A stretch of DNA of 64,000 nt, from assembly GCF_000255295.1 (NCBI RefSeq), contig NC_017030.1:5456001-5520000 (forward strand), read 5' to 3'. The notes under the pieces are model-generated. The model searched no databases. It was not told the origin of the DNA and saw nothing but the letters and a program-made list of their open reading frames with translations. This document shows positions 8,900 to 17,275 of this stretch, piece by piece (positions within the stretch are counted from its first letter, which is position 1; each line of letters starts with the position of its first letter). The stretch is from Corallococcus coralloides DSM 2259 (GTDB taxonomy: Bacteria > Myxococcota > Myxococcia > Myxococcales > Myxococcaceae). The translations under genes were made by a program, and so were the position numbers.

Positions 8900-8942
8900 G
8901 ACAGGAATTTGAAATCAAAACTGACCCGTTGCAATTCCTGTC
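8900..8942. promoter_or_regulatory. Perfect 10-bp inverted repeat in a divergent promoter region
   Basis: GACAGGAATT (8900-8909) and AATTCCTGTC (8933-8942) are exact reverse complements separated by 23 bases, about 33 bases centre to centre (near three helical turns). They lie in the AT-rich gap between the divergent kinase (start 8849) and cyclodeaminase-family gene (start 8964). The right arm ends 21 bases before that ATG. This is the geometry expected of a dimeric or looping regulator binding two half-operators. Confidence 0.55.
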
Positions 8943-8963
8943 AGGGGCGTAGACTCCGCGCAC

Positions 8964-10067
8964 ATGACGCTCCCGGTTCCTCGCACCCTTCTGCTCGGTC
9001 CCACTGACTTGCGCGCGCTCGTGGAAGGCGTGGGGCTGGACGTCCTGATGGACGAGCTCATCCACGCACTCACCGTGGCATTGAGGGAGTTCGACGAGTC
9101 CGTCCTGCAGGTCCCCAAGCGGGAGGGCTTCCAGGTGGCGAGCGACGCGCGGCCCTCCGGGACGATGGGCTGGATGCCCGCCCTGCGGCGCGGGGACAGC
9201 CTGACCGTGAGGGTGTCCGCCTCCCTCCCCGGCAACCGGGGGGACTCGGGGCTGCCCACGCTGGTCGCGTCCCACAGCGTCTACGACGTGAAGACGGGCC
9301 ACCTGGTGGCGGTGATGGACGGCGTGTTCGCCACGGCGCTGCGCACGGGCGCGGCGTCGGCGGTGGCCAGCCGCTACCTGGCGTCACCGGACAGCCGGGT
9401 GCTGGGGCTGGTGGGCTGCGGCGCGCAGGCCGTGTCCCAGTTGCATGCGCTCAGCCGCCTGTTCCGGTTGGAGCAGGTGCTGGTGCACGACATCGATCCG
9501 GACGCGGCGCGCTCCTTCGTACGGCGCGTGGCGTTCCTGGGACTGGATGTGCGGCCCACGCTGCTGCCGGACCTGGAGATGCGCTCGGACATCCTCTGCA
9601 CCGCGACCACCGTTGCCCCGGGCGCCGGGGCCGTCATCTCCGGCCACGCGCTCCGGCCGCACGCGCACATCAACGCGGTGGGCTCGGACCAGCCGGGCAA
9701 GGCGGAGCTGCCCCTGGCGCTCCTGCGGCGCAGCCTCGTCGTGCCGGACTTTCCCGCGCAGGCGCGCCTGGAGGGCGAGTGTCAGCAGCTCCACCCGGAC
9801 CAGATTGGTCCGGACCTGGCCACGGTGGTGCAGCAGCCGGAGGAGTTCGAGGGCTGGCGCGAGCGCAACACGGTGTTCGACTCCACCGGCCACGCGCTGG
9901 AGGACCACGTGGTGACGCGCCTGCTGTTGGACCACGCGCGGCGCCTGGGCCTGGGCACCCTGGTGGCGCTGGAGGCGCTGGGTGGGGATCCGTTGGATCC
10001 GTACTCGCAGGTGCGGGGTGAAGCGGCCGGACGCGCCGAATCGCCGCGCCGCGCCACCGGCAGCTGA
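8964..10067 (+). CDS. Ornithine cyclodeaminase / mu-crystallin family protein
   Basis: The 367-residue NAD(P)-binding protein follows the OCD/mu-crystallin layout. GTMGWMPALRRGD is the N-terminal substrate block, followed by AVMDGVFATALRTGAASAVA (about 120), the signature of the family. The Rossmann fold carries VLGLVGCGAQAVSQLHALSR, and the next strand ends in Asp (VLVHDIDPDAA), favouring NAD(H). HINAVGSDQPGKAELPLALL follows. Family members include ornithine cyclodeaminase, alanine dehydrogenase and opine-forming enzymes; substrate cannot be fixed here. Nothing nearby is amino-acid catabolism. Divergent from the REC-kinase gene and downstream of the 8900-8942 inverted repeat. Confidence 0.88.
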   Translation: MTLPVPRTLLLGPTDLRALVEGVGLDVLMDELIHALTVALREFDESVLQVPKREGFQVASDARPSGTMGWMPALRRGDSLTVRVSASLPGNRGDSGLPTLVASHSVYDVKTGHLVAVMDGVFATALRTGAASAVASRYLASPDSRVLGLVGCGAQAVSQLHALSRLFRLEQVLVHDIDPDAARSFVRRVAFLGLDVRPTLLPDLEMRSDILCTATTVAPGAGAVISGHALRPHAHINAVGSDQPGKAELPLALLRRSLVVPDFPAQARLEGECQQLHPDQIGPDLATVVQQPEEFEGWRERNTVFDSTGHALEDHVVTRLLLDHARRLGLGTLVALEALGGDPLDPYSQVRGEAAGRAESPRRATGS

Positions 10068-10139
10068 CGTTCTCCAGAGGACGACCCACCCGTCCGGACG
10101 ACAGCCATTTCCAAGGGGGGCGCGTAGTGCCGCGAATGC

Positions 10140-11363
10140 ATGCACGCGCTCATCCCCAAGCAGCGGTTCCGGCGGCTCGCGCTGGGACTGACCCTGACGG
10201 TGTCACCGCTCCTGGCCGGCTGTGGCCAGACGCCCTCGGCGGAGCGCGTACCCTTCACGCCGGCTGCTGACAGCACGGTGCTGGAGCACGTGCCGGCGAC
10301 GGCGACGGATGCGAAGGCCCGGGAGCGCGCCGCGCTGCGAAGAGCCCTGGCCGCGCGCGCGGATCAACTGGACCTGGCGCTGCGTTTGGCGCGGCTGGAC
10401 ATCGAAGAGGGCCGCGCGTCTGGCGACCCTCGCTATCTGGGCCGAGCGCAGGCCGCGCTCGGGCCCTGGTGGGATTCCGAGCCGCCGCCTCCGGGTGTGC
10501 GACTGCTGCGCGCCACCATCCTCCAGGGGCGCCATGAGTTCCCCGCCGCCCTCGCGGACCTGGATGCCCTGGTGCGCGAGACGCCCGATGACGCGCAGGC
10601 GTGGCTCACGCGCGCGGTCGTCCTGGGCGTGAGGGGTGCGCACGCGGAGGCCCAGCGGAGCTGCGCGGTGCTGGCGCCGCTCGTGGGCGCGGTGGCTGGC
10701 GCTGTGTGTCAGGCACAGGTGATGAGCCTCGCGGGGCGTTCCAAGGATGCGTACGCGCTGCTCTCCGCCGCGCTGGCCCGGGGCACCCATGGGACGGGGG
10801 AACAGGCCTGGGCGCTGTCCACGCTCGCCGAAGCCGCCGCGCGCGCCGGAGACACCGAGCGCGCCACGAAGCTCTTCGCCCGCGTGCTCGCGATGGATCC
10901 GTCGGATGCCTATTCGCGCGCTGCCTACGCGGACCTGCTGCTGGACCTGGGCCGTCCGCGCGACGTCATCGCGCTGACGAAGGACCACGGGCAGGACGAC
11001 AATCAACTCCTGCGCCGCGTGCTCGCGGAGACAGCCATGGGTACGCCGGAGGCTCCCGCGCTCGCAGCCGAGCTGGCTTCGCGCCACGAGGCCAGCCACC
11101 TGCGCGGCGATGCACTGCACGCGCGTGAGGAGGCCCGCTTCGCGCTCCACGTCCAGAAGGACGCCGCGAAGGCGCTGAAGCTGGCGCTAGCCAACTGGGA
11201 GGTTCAGCACGAGCCGTGGGACGCGCGCATCCTCTTGGAGGCCGCGCTCGCGAATGGCACGCCCGCCGACGCCGCCCCCGTCCTGCGCTTTCTGGAAGCC
11301 AGTGGCGCGGAAGACCCGGGCCCCCTGGCGCTCGCGGAACTCGTGCGAAAGGCCCTCCCATGA
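10140..11363 (+). CDS. TPR-repeat lipoprotein
   Basis: The 407-residue protein begins with a lipoprotein signal (RRLALGLTLTVSPLLAGCGQ, lipobox LAGC with Cys near residue 28). The rest is alpha-helical and repetitive, with tetratricopeptide-like units (ALADLDALVRETPDDAQAWL, then AWALSTLAEAAARAGDTERA, then LFARVLAMDPSDAYSRAAYA). TPR proteins scaffold other proteins. It sits at the head of a unit with HupE/UreJ-like and DUF4331 genes; its TGA overlaps the HupE-like ATG by four bases (ATGA). This trio recurs in several bacteria (my recollection), but its job is not established. Confidence 0.87.
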   Translation: MHALIPKQRFRRLALGLTLTVSPLLAGCGQTPSAERVPFTPAADSTVLEHVPATATDAKARERAALRRALAARADQLDLALRLARLDIEEGRASGDPRYLGRAQAALGPWWDSEPPPPGVRLLRATILQGRHEFPAALADLDALVRETPDDAQAWLTRAVVLGVRGAHAEAQRSCAVLAPLVGAVAGAVCQAQVMSLAGRSKDAYALLSAALARGTHGTGEQAWALSTLAEAAARAGDTERATKLFARVLAMDPSDAYSRAAYADLLLDLGRPRDVIALTKDHGQDDNQLLRRVLAETAMGTPEAPALAAELASRHEASHLRGDALHAREEARFALHVQKDAAKALKLALANWEVQHEPWDARILLEAALANGTPADAAPVLRFLEASGAEDPGPLALAELVRKALP

Positions 11364-12487
11364 AGGCCCTGATCCTGGCGGTGGTGTTGCTCCCCTTCGC
11401 GGCGCTGGCCCACAAGCCGAGCGACAGCTACCTGCACCTGGACCGCGCGGGTGATGGCTTCACCGGCCGGTGGGACGTGGCCCTGCGCGACCTGGAGGAG
11501 GTGCTCGTCCTGGACGCGGACGGCGACGGCGCCATCACCTGGAGCGAGCTGCGCGGGCGCCAGACGGACGTCGCGGGCTACGCGCTCACCCGGCTGAAGC
11601 TGTCCGCGGAGGGCGCTGCGTGTCCGCTGACCCCGGCTTCCACGATGCGCGTGGTGCGTCACTCGGACGGGGCCTACGCCGTGGTGGATTTCACCGCCGT
11701 ATGCTCGACCGCGCCCCGGGTGCTGGACGTGGACTACGCGCTGCTCTTCGACCGCGACCCGCAGCACCGGGGCATCGTGCGTGTGGGCAGCGATGGCGCC
11801 GGTGAGCCGCTGGTCCTCTCCGCCACGCGCCACACAGCCCAGGTGTCCCTGGAGGGGCTGTCGCCATGGCGGCCCTTCGGACAGATGGTGCACTCCGGCG
11901 TGGAGCACATCTGGGCGGGCGTGGATCACCTGCTCTTCCTGCTCGCGCTGCTGCTGCCGTCCGTCCTGCGGCGCGACCCGGCCACGGGCCGCTGGGTGCC
12001 GGTGGGCGACTTCGGCTCCGCGATGAAGGACGTGGTGAAGGTGGTATCCGCGTTCACGCTCGCGCACTCCCTGACGTTGAGCGCCGCGTCGTTGGGCTGG
12101 GTGGCCCTGCCCTCGCGGCTGGTGGAGTCCGCCATCGCGGCGAGCGTCATCGTCGCCGCGCTCAACAACGTCTTCCCGCTGATGGACCGCACGCGGTGGC
12201 TGGCGGCCTTCGCGCTGGGGCTCCTGCACGGCTTCGGCTTCGCGTCCGTGCTGGCGGACCTGGAGCTTCCCGCGGGCAGCCTCGCGGTGACGTTGTTCGG
12301 GTTCAACGTCGGCGTGGAACTGGGACAGCTCGCGTGCGTCGCCGTGTTCCTGCCCGTGGCGTTCCTCTTGCGAGACACGCGCGTGTATCGCCGTGCGTTG
12401 CTCGTGGGCGGCTCCGCGGTGATTGCCCTGGTGGCGTGTGCGTGGCTCTGGGAGCGGGCATTCGGCGTGGGGCTGTCCTTCACCTGA
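11360..12487 (+). CDS. HupE/UreJ-type membrane protein with extracytoplasmic N-terminal domain
   Basis: The protein has 375 residues. A signal peptide (MKALILAVVLLPFAALA) precedes HKPSDSYLHL. The ~170-residue exported domain includes an EF-hand-like loop, DADGDGAITWSEL (about 53-65), implying calcium binding. A C-terminal HupE/UreJ-type membrane domain of about six helices follows, with the hallmark histidines HIWAGVDHLLFLLALL, then AHSLTLSAASLG and LLHGFGFASVL. HupE/UreJ proteins are linked to nickel/cobalt uptake, and the His-rich helices fit metal handling. The start overlaps the upstream TPR lipoprotein stop, so the two are coupled. Confidence 0.88.
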   Translation: MKALILAVVLLPFAALAHKPSDSYLHLDRAGDGFTGRWDVALRDLEEVLVLDADGDGAITWSELRGRQTDVAGYALTRLKLSAEGAACPLTPASTMRVVRHSDGAYAVVDFTAVCSTAPRVLDVDYALLFDRDPQHRGIVRVGSDGAGEPLVLSATRHTAQVSLEGLSPWRPFGQMVHSGVEHIWAGVDHLLFLLALLLPSVLRRDPATGRWVPVGDFGSAMKDVVKVVSAFTLAHSLTLSAASLGWVALPSRLVESAIAASVIVAALNNVFPLMDRTRWLAAFALGLLHGFGFASVLADLELPAGSLAVTLFGFNVGVELGQLACVAVFLPVAFLLRDTRVYRRALLVGGSAVIALVACAWLWERAFGVGLSFT

Positions 12488-12631
12488 CGCACCTGTACCT
12501 TGGGGCAGGGGTTCGTCCGCTCCGTGAATCCACGCGATTCGACGAGGCGTGCGGGCTGCGTCCGGACGTATGTCGTGTGGAGGCACGACACCCGGGCACG
12601 CCCCACCCCATCGCAATCCGAGGAGCCTCAT

Positions 12632-14152
12632 ATGAGAGCGAGGAAGCTCGCGGCGGTCGTCACCGTCGCGGCCACGCTGGGCGCTACCGGTGCCCTGGCG
12701 TCGAGTCACCGGGAAGCCCCCTTCATCACCCAGTCACCCAAGGTCGACGGGACCGACCTCTACATGTTCCGCAGCTATGAGCCGGGACGCGCGAACTTCG
12801 TGACGCTGATCGCCGACTACATCCCCTTCCAGGAGCGGTACGGCGGCCCGAACTTCTTCACGATGGATCCGCAAGCGCTGTACGAGATCCACATCGACAA
12901 CGACGGCGACGCACAGGAGGACATCACCTTCCAGTTCCGCTTCACCAACAACCTGGCCAACTCCAACAACGGCCTGGCGCTGACTATCGGCACCGGGAAC
13001 CAGGCGAAGACGGTCGCGGTTCCGCTCTTCAACATCGGGGCCATCACCACGGCGAACCAGGCCAACCTGAACGTGCGGGAGTCCTTCACGCTCAAGGTCA
13101 TCCGGGGCAACCGCCGCACCGGCACCGTCAAGGACGTGACCAACGCGGCGGACGGCTCAACCACGTTCCGCAAGCCCACGGACTTCATCGGCACCAAGTC
13201 GCTGGGCAGCCCGGCCACGTACGAAGCCTACGCGCGCGAGCACGTGTACTCGGTGAAGATTCCGGGCTGCGCCACGCAGGGCAAGGTGTTCGTCGGCCAG
13301 CGCACGGAGCCCTTCGCGGTCAACCTGGGACCCGTGTTCGACCTGATCAACGCCCCCGCGGCCATCATCACGGACCCCACCAAGCGCAACGCGGTGCCCA
13401 ACCCACTGGCGGACAACAACATCACCACCCTGGCCCTGGAGGTCCCCATCGCCTGCCTCCAGGCCGGCACCCAGACCGTCATTGGCGGATGGACCACCGC
13501 GAGCGTGCGCCAGGCGCGCGCCCTCAACCCCAAGCCCACCTTCCTGAAGCCTTCGCGCGAGGGCGGCGCGTGGCAGCAGATCAGCCGGCTGGGCATGCCG
13601 TTGGCGAACGAGGTCGTCATCGGTTTGCCGGACAAGGACCGGTTCAACGCGAGCCAGCCCAAGGACGACGTCCAGTTCGCCACCTACGTGACGAACCCCA
13701 CCCTGCCCGCGCTGATCGAGACCCTCTTCGGCACGAAGGCCCCCACCGTCTTCCCGCGCACGGACCTGGTGCAGGTGTTCCTCACCGGCGTGCCCAACGT
13801 CAACGCCAACGGCTCCACGGCGGAGATGCAGCGGCTGAACATGGCGCTGCCGGCCACGCCCAAGGCGTCCCAGAACAACCTGGGGGCCCTGGGCTGCTTC
13901 CTGAACGGTCAGCTGGACACGACACTCCCCAGCTGTGATCCGGCGGGCTTCCCCAACGGCCGCCGTCCCGGTGACGACATCGTGGACATCGAGCTGCGCG
14001 TGCTCATGGGCTACCTCTTCGCGAATGACACCCAGGCGCCCTCGCGCAACATCCCGTTCCACGACGCCGTGCTGCAGGACGCCTCGCAGTTCGACGCCGT
14101 GTTCCCCTATCTGAGGACGCCCAACGCGGGCGCCAACGGCGACGGGACGTGA
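12632..14152 (+). CDS. DUF4331 family secreted protein
   Basis: The 506-residue protein starts at the ATG after a GAGGAG ribosome site. A signal peptide (LAAVVTVAATLGATGALA) ends before SSHREAPFITQSPKVDGTDL, the diagnostic N-terminus of DUF4331 proteins, followed by YMFRSYEPGRANFVTLIADY and YEIHIDNDGDAQEDITFQFR. The fold is predicted to be mostly beta. Function of the family is unknown. It recurs next to HupE/UreJ and TPR genes, as here. The C-terminal ~90 residues (RRPGDDIVDIELRVLMGYLF, AVLQDASQFDAVFPYL) match the family end, so the gene is complete. Confidence 0.9.
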   Translation: MRARKLAAVVTVAATLGATGALASSHREAPFITQSPKVDGTDLYMFRSYEPGRANFVTLIADYIPFQERYGGPNFFTMDPQALYEIHIDNDGDAQEDITFQFRFTNNLANSNNGLALTIGTGNQAKTVAVPLFNIGAITTANQANLNVRESFTLKVIRGNRRTGTVKDVTNAADGSTTFRKPTDFIGTKSLGSPATYEAYAREHVYSVKIPGCATQGKVFVGQRTEPFAVNLGPVFDLINAPAAIITDPTKRNAVPNPLADNNITTLALEVPIACLQAGTQTVIGGWTTASVRQARALNPKPTFLKPSREGGAWQQISRLGMPLANEVVIGLPDKDRFNASQPKDDVQFATYVTNPTLPALIETLFGTKAPTVFPRTDLVQVFLTGVPNVNANGSTAEMQRLNMALPATPKASQNNLGALGCFLNGQLDTTLPSCDPAGFPNGRRPGDDIVDIELRVLMGYLFANDTQAPSRNIPFHDAVLQDASQFDAVFPYLRTPNAGANGDGT

Positions 14153-14156
14153 TGCC

Positions 14157-14534
14157 ATGCGCGACCTGAGAGCACTGGCCTGTGTCCTCGCGCTCGGTGC
14201 CGCCGTGGGCCTCACCGGGTGCGACGACGATGATCCGAAGCCTGACGGCGGATCCCCACTGGACGGGGGCACTCGCGACGCCGGCTCCCCGGACTCCGGC
14301 TCCCCGGACTCCGGCTCCCCCGACTCGGGCACTCCGGACTCGGGCACCCCGGACGCCGGCACCCACGACGCCGGCACCCCGGACGCCGGCCCCACGGCCA
14401 CGGAGTTCACCGCGTTCGTGAAGGACCTCATCGAGAACCAGACCACCGAAACGGGCTCGCCCGTGACGCTGGATGACAAGAACTTCGTCGACTCCGAGCC
14501 CACGGACGCGTTCCCGCCCGAGTTCTTCGAGTAG
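14157..14534 (+). CDS. Small lipoprotein with Asp-Ser-Gly-Ser-Pro repeats
   Basis: The 125-residue protein starts four bases after the DUF4331 stop and is almost certainly co-transcribed with it. The signal ends in a lipobox (VGLTGC), then CDDDDPKPDGG. A low-complexity linker of eight DxGxP units covers about residues 41-80. A compact 45-residue acidic C-terminal part follows (TEFTAFVKDLIENQTTETGS). Asp/Pro/Gly-rich spacers after the lipid anchor are common in myxobacterial lipoproteins and probably span the surface layer. The terminal part has no recognised domain. Confidence 0.82.
   Translation: MRDLRALACVLALGAAVGLTGCDDDDPKPDGGSPLDGGTRDAGSPDSGSPDSGSPDSGTPDSGTPDAGTHDAGTPDAGPTATEFTAFVKDLIENQTTETGSPVTLDDKNFVDSEPTDAFPPEFFE
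14277..14396 (+). repeat. Eight 15-bp tandem units coding D-x-G-x-P
   Basis: The units read DAGSP, DSGSP, DSGSP, DSGTP, DSGTP, DAGTH, DAGTP, DAGPT in frame. The DNA period is 15 bp (GACTCCGGCTCCCCG variants). A period divisible by three lets units be gained or lost without a frameshift. Confidence 0.85.
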
Positions 14535-14547
14535 CCCCGGAACGAAG

Positions 14548-14592
14548 TCGCCGCCCCGATGCCCGGCCCTCACGCCGGACGCCGGGGCGGTG
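14548..14592 (+). terminator. Hairpin after the repeat lipoprotein
   Basis: CCGCCCCG (14551-14558) pairs exactly with CGGGGCGG (14583-14590). An inner CCGGC/GCCGG helix tightens the loop. It lies 17 bases after the lipoprotein stop and closes the 10.1-14.5 kb transcription unit. Confidence 0.6.
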
Positions 14593-14680
14593 TCGCTTCA
14601 CTCCCGGCACACAACTTCCCGCACACGACGCCGATAATCGCGAAAGCAGCAGCTATCCACTATTCCTGGAATCGTACACC

Positions 14681-15546
14681 ATGACCGTCCGCGCCACGCC
14701 CCCCGCGCCACCGCCCACACGCCCGCGAGCACCGCCGCCACGGCCCCCCGCACCGCCGCTCCCGCGCGCGCGGCGGCCGCGTCCACGGCCCTCACGGCGC
14801 CGCCGGCCGGCCTGGGCAAGGGCGACTCCGGGGCGAAGGTGAAGCAGCTGCAGCAGGGGCTGGTGAAGCTGGGCTACATGACCCAGGCGCAGATGAACAC
14901 GGGCACCGGCTCCTTCGGGCCGGCGACCGAGTCGGCGGTGAAGAAGTTCCAGGCGGACAACAAGATCTCCGCCACCGGCTACTACGGGACGCAGACGGCG
15001 GCGGCGCTGGCGAAGGCGCTCAAGACGACGACGCCTCCGCCCACGGAGCCGGGGAAGTTCACCAAGCCCGCGGTCATCAGCGCGCCCTCGCCCAACAGCG
15101 ACTCGCGCAACGGCGCGGACATCGACACCATCGTGCTGCACCACACCGGCACCAACAACGGCTCCGGGGATCTGGCGTGGATGCGCAACAAGGACAGCAA
15201 GGTGTCCGCGCACTACATGCTGGACCGAGATGGGAAGATCTACCAGCTCGTCGGCGACGACAAGCGCGCTTGGCACGCGGGCAAGGGGGAGCTGCACGGC
15301 GAGCCCACGGACGTGAACGCGCGCTCCATCGGCATCGAGATCGTCAACGACGGCAGCGGCAAGACGGCCTTCACCGACGCGCAGTACAAGGCGCTGACGC
15401 AGCTGGTGGGCTACCTGAAGCAGGAGCACGACGTGCCGGCGAAGAACATCGTCGGGCACAAGGACGTGGCCGTGCCCAAGGGCCGCAAGGACGACCCGGC
15501 GGCCAACTTCGACTGGGCCCGGCTGCGCAAGGGCATTGGCGGCTGA
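14681..15546 (+). CDS. Peptidoglycan-binding N-acetylmuramoyl-L-alanine amidase, probable one-base frameshift
   Basis: The downstream frame (from 14839) encodes a PG_binding_1 domain (QLQQGLVKLGYMTQAQMNTG, then SFGPATESAVKKFQADNKIS) and an amidase_2/PGRP zinc amidase domain. That domain has the zinc histidine in DTIVLHHTGTN, SAHYMLDRDGKIYQLVGDD, NARSIGIEIVND and the second histidine in VGHKDVAVPKGRKDDP. It cleaves the amide between muramic acid and the stem peptide. The only in-frame start, GTG 14839, would cut off the first residues of the PG-binding domain (GKGDSGAKV). ATG 14681 lies in another frame. Adding one C to the six-C run at 14699-14704 joins them into a clean 288-residue frame (MTVRATPPRATAHTPAS and on). 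So the gene carries a homopolymer deletion, natural or a sequencing error. Confidence 0.8.
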
Positions 15547-15622
15547 GCAGCGCTCCTCGCGCCGCCCGCCCTACCCGCACGACGTGTGCACTTGCACCGG
15601 AGCGTGCTAGAAGACCGATCCA

Positions 15623-15940
15623 GTGCTCCGACTCTGGCTCTTCATCTGCCTGATGCTGCTCGCTCCCATCGGGGGCGGGCTCGCGCATGCCTTCGGGCCG
15701 GCGCAGCAGGCGGAGGCGTGCCTCGCGGGCTGCGCGGATGACGACGCGCAGGGCCAGTGCGCTCCCACCTGCGTGGACTGCGCCTGCTGCACGCACGCGA
15801 AGCCCCTGGCCGTCGCCGTGCCGTTGCCGGGCCTCAGGGTCTCCCTGTTCCGGGAGCCCCCCATCACGCCCGAAGCCCTGGAGCCGTCCTCCGCCGACGC
15901 GGATGACATCCTCCATCCCCCGATAGTCCCTCTCGTTTAA
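15623..15940 (+). CDS. Small cysteine-rich exported protein heading the metal-efflux operon
   Basis: The 105-residue protein starts at GTG. A strong signal peptide (LRLWLFICLMLLAPIGGGLA) is followed by a cysteine cluster, ACLAGCADDDAQGQCAP then TCVDCACC (seven to eight Cys within ~30 residues), and a non-Cys C-terminal tail. The position, 70-100 bases before the TolC-family gene of an RND heavy-metal pump, and the clustered Cys suggest a periplasmic metal-binding or metal-sensing accessory. A short palindrome GTGCACTTGCAC (15586-15597) sits 26 bases upstream and could be an operator. No family is recognised, so the function is inferred from context only. Confidence 0.7.
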   Translation: MLRLWLFICLMLLAPIGGGLAHAFGPAQQAEACLAGCADDDAQGQCAPTCVDCACCTHAKPLAVAVPLPGLRVSLFREPPITPEALEPSSADADDILHPPIVPLV

Positions 15941-16045
15941 GGCCCGCGTCCGCCGTCGTTCGCACGCGCCCCGCCACCGGTGTGCCCGGCCTCATGCCCG
16001 GGTGCATAGATGCGCGCGGCCCGCCTTCCGAAGAGGTCTTCTTCC

Positions 16046-17275
16046 GTGTCCATCCGTTCCGCGACGGCCGCCCTCGGGCTGGCCGCTGCACTGCTCTGGC
16101 CGCGCCCCGGTGGCGCGGAGCCATCCCGCATCACCCTCCAGGACGTCTTCGCCCTGGCGCGCGAGCACGCCCCGGCGCTGGTCGAGGCCCGGGCCCGCGT
16201 GCGCGCCGCGCAGGGGCCCCTGGCGAGCGCCGCGCCGCTCCTGCGCGAGAACCCCCAGCTCGACGTCCAGGTAGGTCCGCGCCGGCTCCCCAATGGGGTC
16301 TACGGCCTGGATCTCGCGTTGGGCCTGTCGCAGCCCCTGGAGTTGGGCGGCAAGCAGGGCCTGCGGCGCGAGGCGGCGCGCGCGGGCCTATCCATGGAGG
16401 AGGCCCGCTTGCGCGACGCGGAGCGGCTCCTGCTGGGGGACGTGGCCGCCGCCTACCTGCGCCTCCTGCTGGCCGGTGAGCGGAAGAAGCTGGTGGAGGC
16501 CGCGGCGGAAGCGGCGGCGCGCACCGTCCAGGCCACGGAGCGGCGCTACGCGGCCGGTGACGTTCCCGCCGTGGACGTGAACGTGGCGAAGGTGGCGCAC
16601 GCCCGGGCCCGCGCGGAGCTCCAGGTCGCGGCCGGTGAGATCCAAGCGCTGCGGGAGGAGCTGGAGGTGCGCGTGGGCTACCGCGCGCGGCCCATGGTCA
16701 CCTACGACGATGATCTACGGTCAATCGCGCGGGCGCCCGTCCGCGAGGTGCCGGACGGCGCGGGAGCGCGCGCGGATCTGGTGGCCCTGGAGCAGGAGCA
16801 GGTCCAGGCGAAGGCCGCCGCGACGCTGGGCCGGCGCCAGGTGCTGCCGGACGTGACGGTGGGCGCGCGCTACCAGAAGGAAGCGGACGAGACGGTGTTC
16901 CTGGGAACACTCAGCGTGCCCCTGCCCCTCTTCGCCCGAGGCCAGGAAGCGCGCCTCGTGGGGGAAGCGGATGCAACCCGCGCCGAGCAGGAGCTCGCCG
17001 CCGCGCGCACCGTCGTGCCCGCCCAGGTCCAGGCCGCGAGATACCGCTACCGCGCGAGCCTTGGTGCCATTGGCGCCCTGGAGCAGGTGCTGCCGCTCCT
17101 GGATGACAACGAGGCGCTGGCGCAGCGCTCCTATGACGCCGGGGAGATGGACCTCGCGGCCTTCCTCCTCGTCCGTCGCGACACGCTGGAGGCGCGGGCC
17201 GCGTGGCTCGAAGGCCTGCTGCGATTGGCCCTTGCCCGGGTACAGCTCGAAGTGGAAACCGGAGTCCTGCCATGA
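16046..17275 (+). CDS. TolC-family outer membrane factor of an RND metal pump (CzcC/CusC-like)
   Basis: The protein has about 409 residues from GTG 16046, which is preceded by AAGAGG at good spacing; an ATG at 16010 is the alternative. After a signal peptide (TAALGLAAALLW ending near GGAEP) the protein shows the OEP pattern: ITLQDVFALAREHAPALVEA, long coiled-coil segments, PNGVYGLDLALGLSQPLELG, then a second repeat with VPLPLFARGQEARLVGEADA. It forms the outer membrane channel of the tripartite pump completed by the next two genes. Its stop overlaps the adaptor start by four bases (ATGA). Confidence 0.88.
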   Translation: MSIRSATAALGLAAALLWPRPGGAEPSRITLQDVFALAREHAPALVEARARVRAAQGPLASAAPLLRENPQLDVQVGPRRLPNGVYGLDLALGLSQPLELGGKQGLRREAARAGLSMEEARLRDAERLLLGDVAAAYLRLLLAGERKKLVEAAAEAAARTVQATERRYAAGDVPAVDVNVAKVAHARARAELQVAAGEIQALREELEVRVGYRARPMVTYDDDLRSIARAPVREVPDGAGARADLVALEQEQVQAKAAATLGRRQVLPDVTVGARYQKEADETVFLGTLSVPLPLFARGQEARLVGEADATRAEQELAAARTVVPAQVQAARYRYRASLGAIGALEQVLPLLDDNEALAQRSYDAGEMDLAAFLLVRRDTLEARAAWLEGLLRLALARVQLEVETGVLP

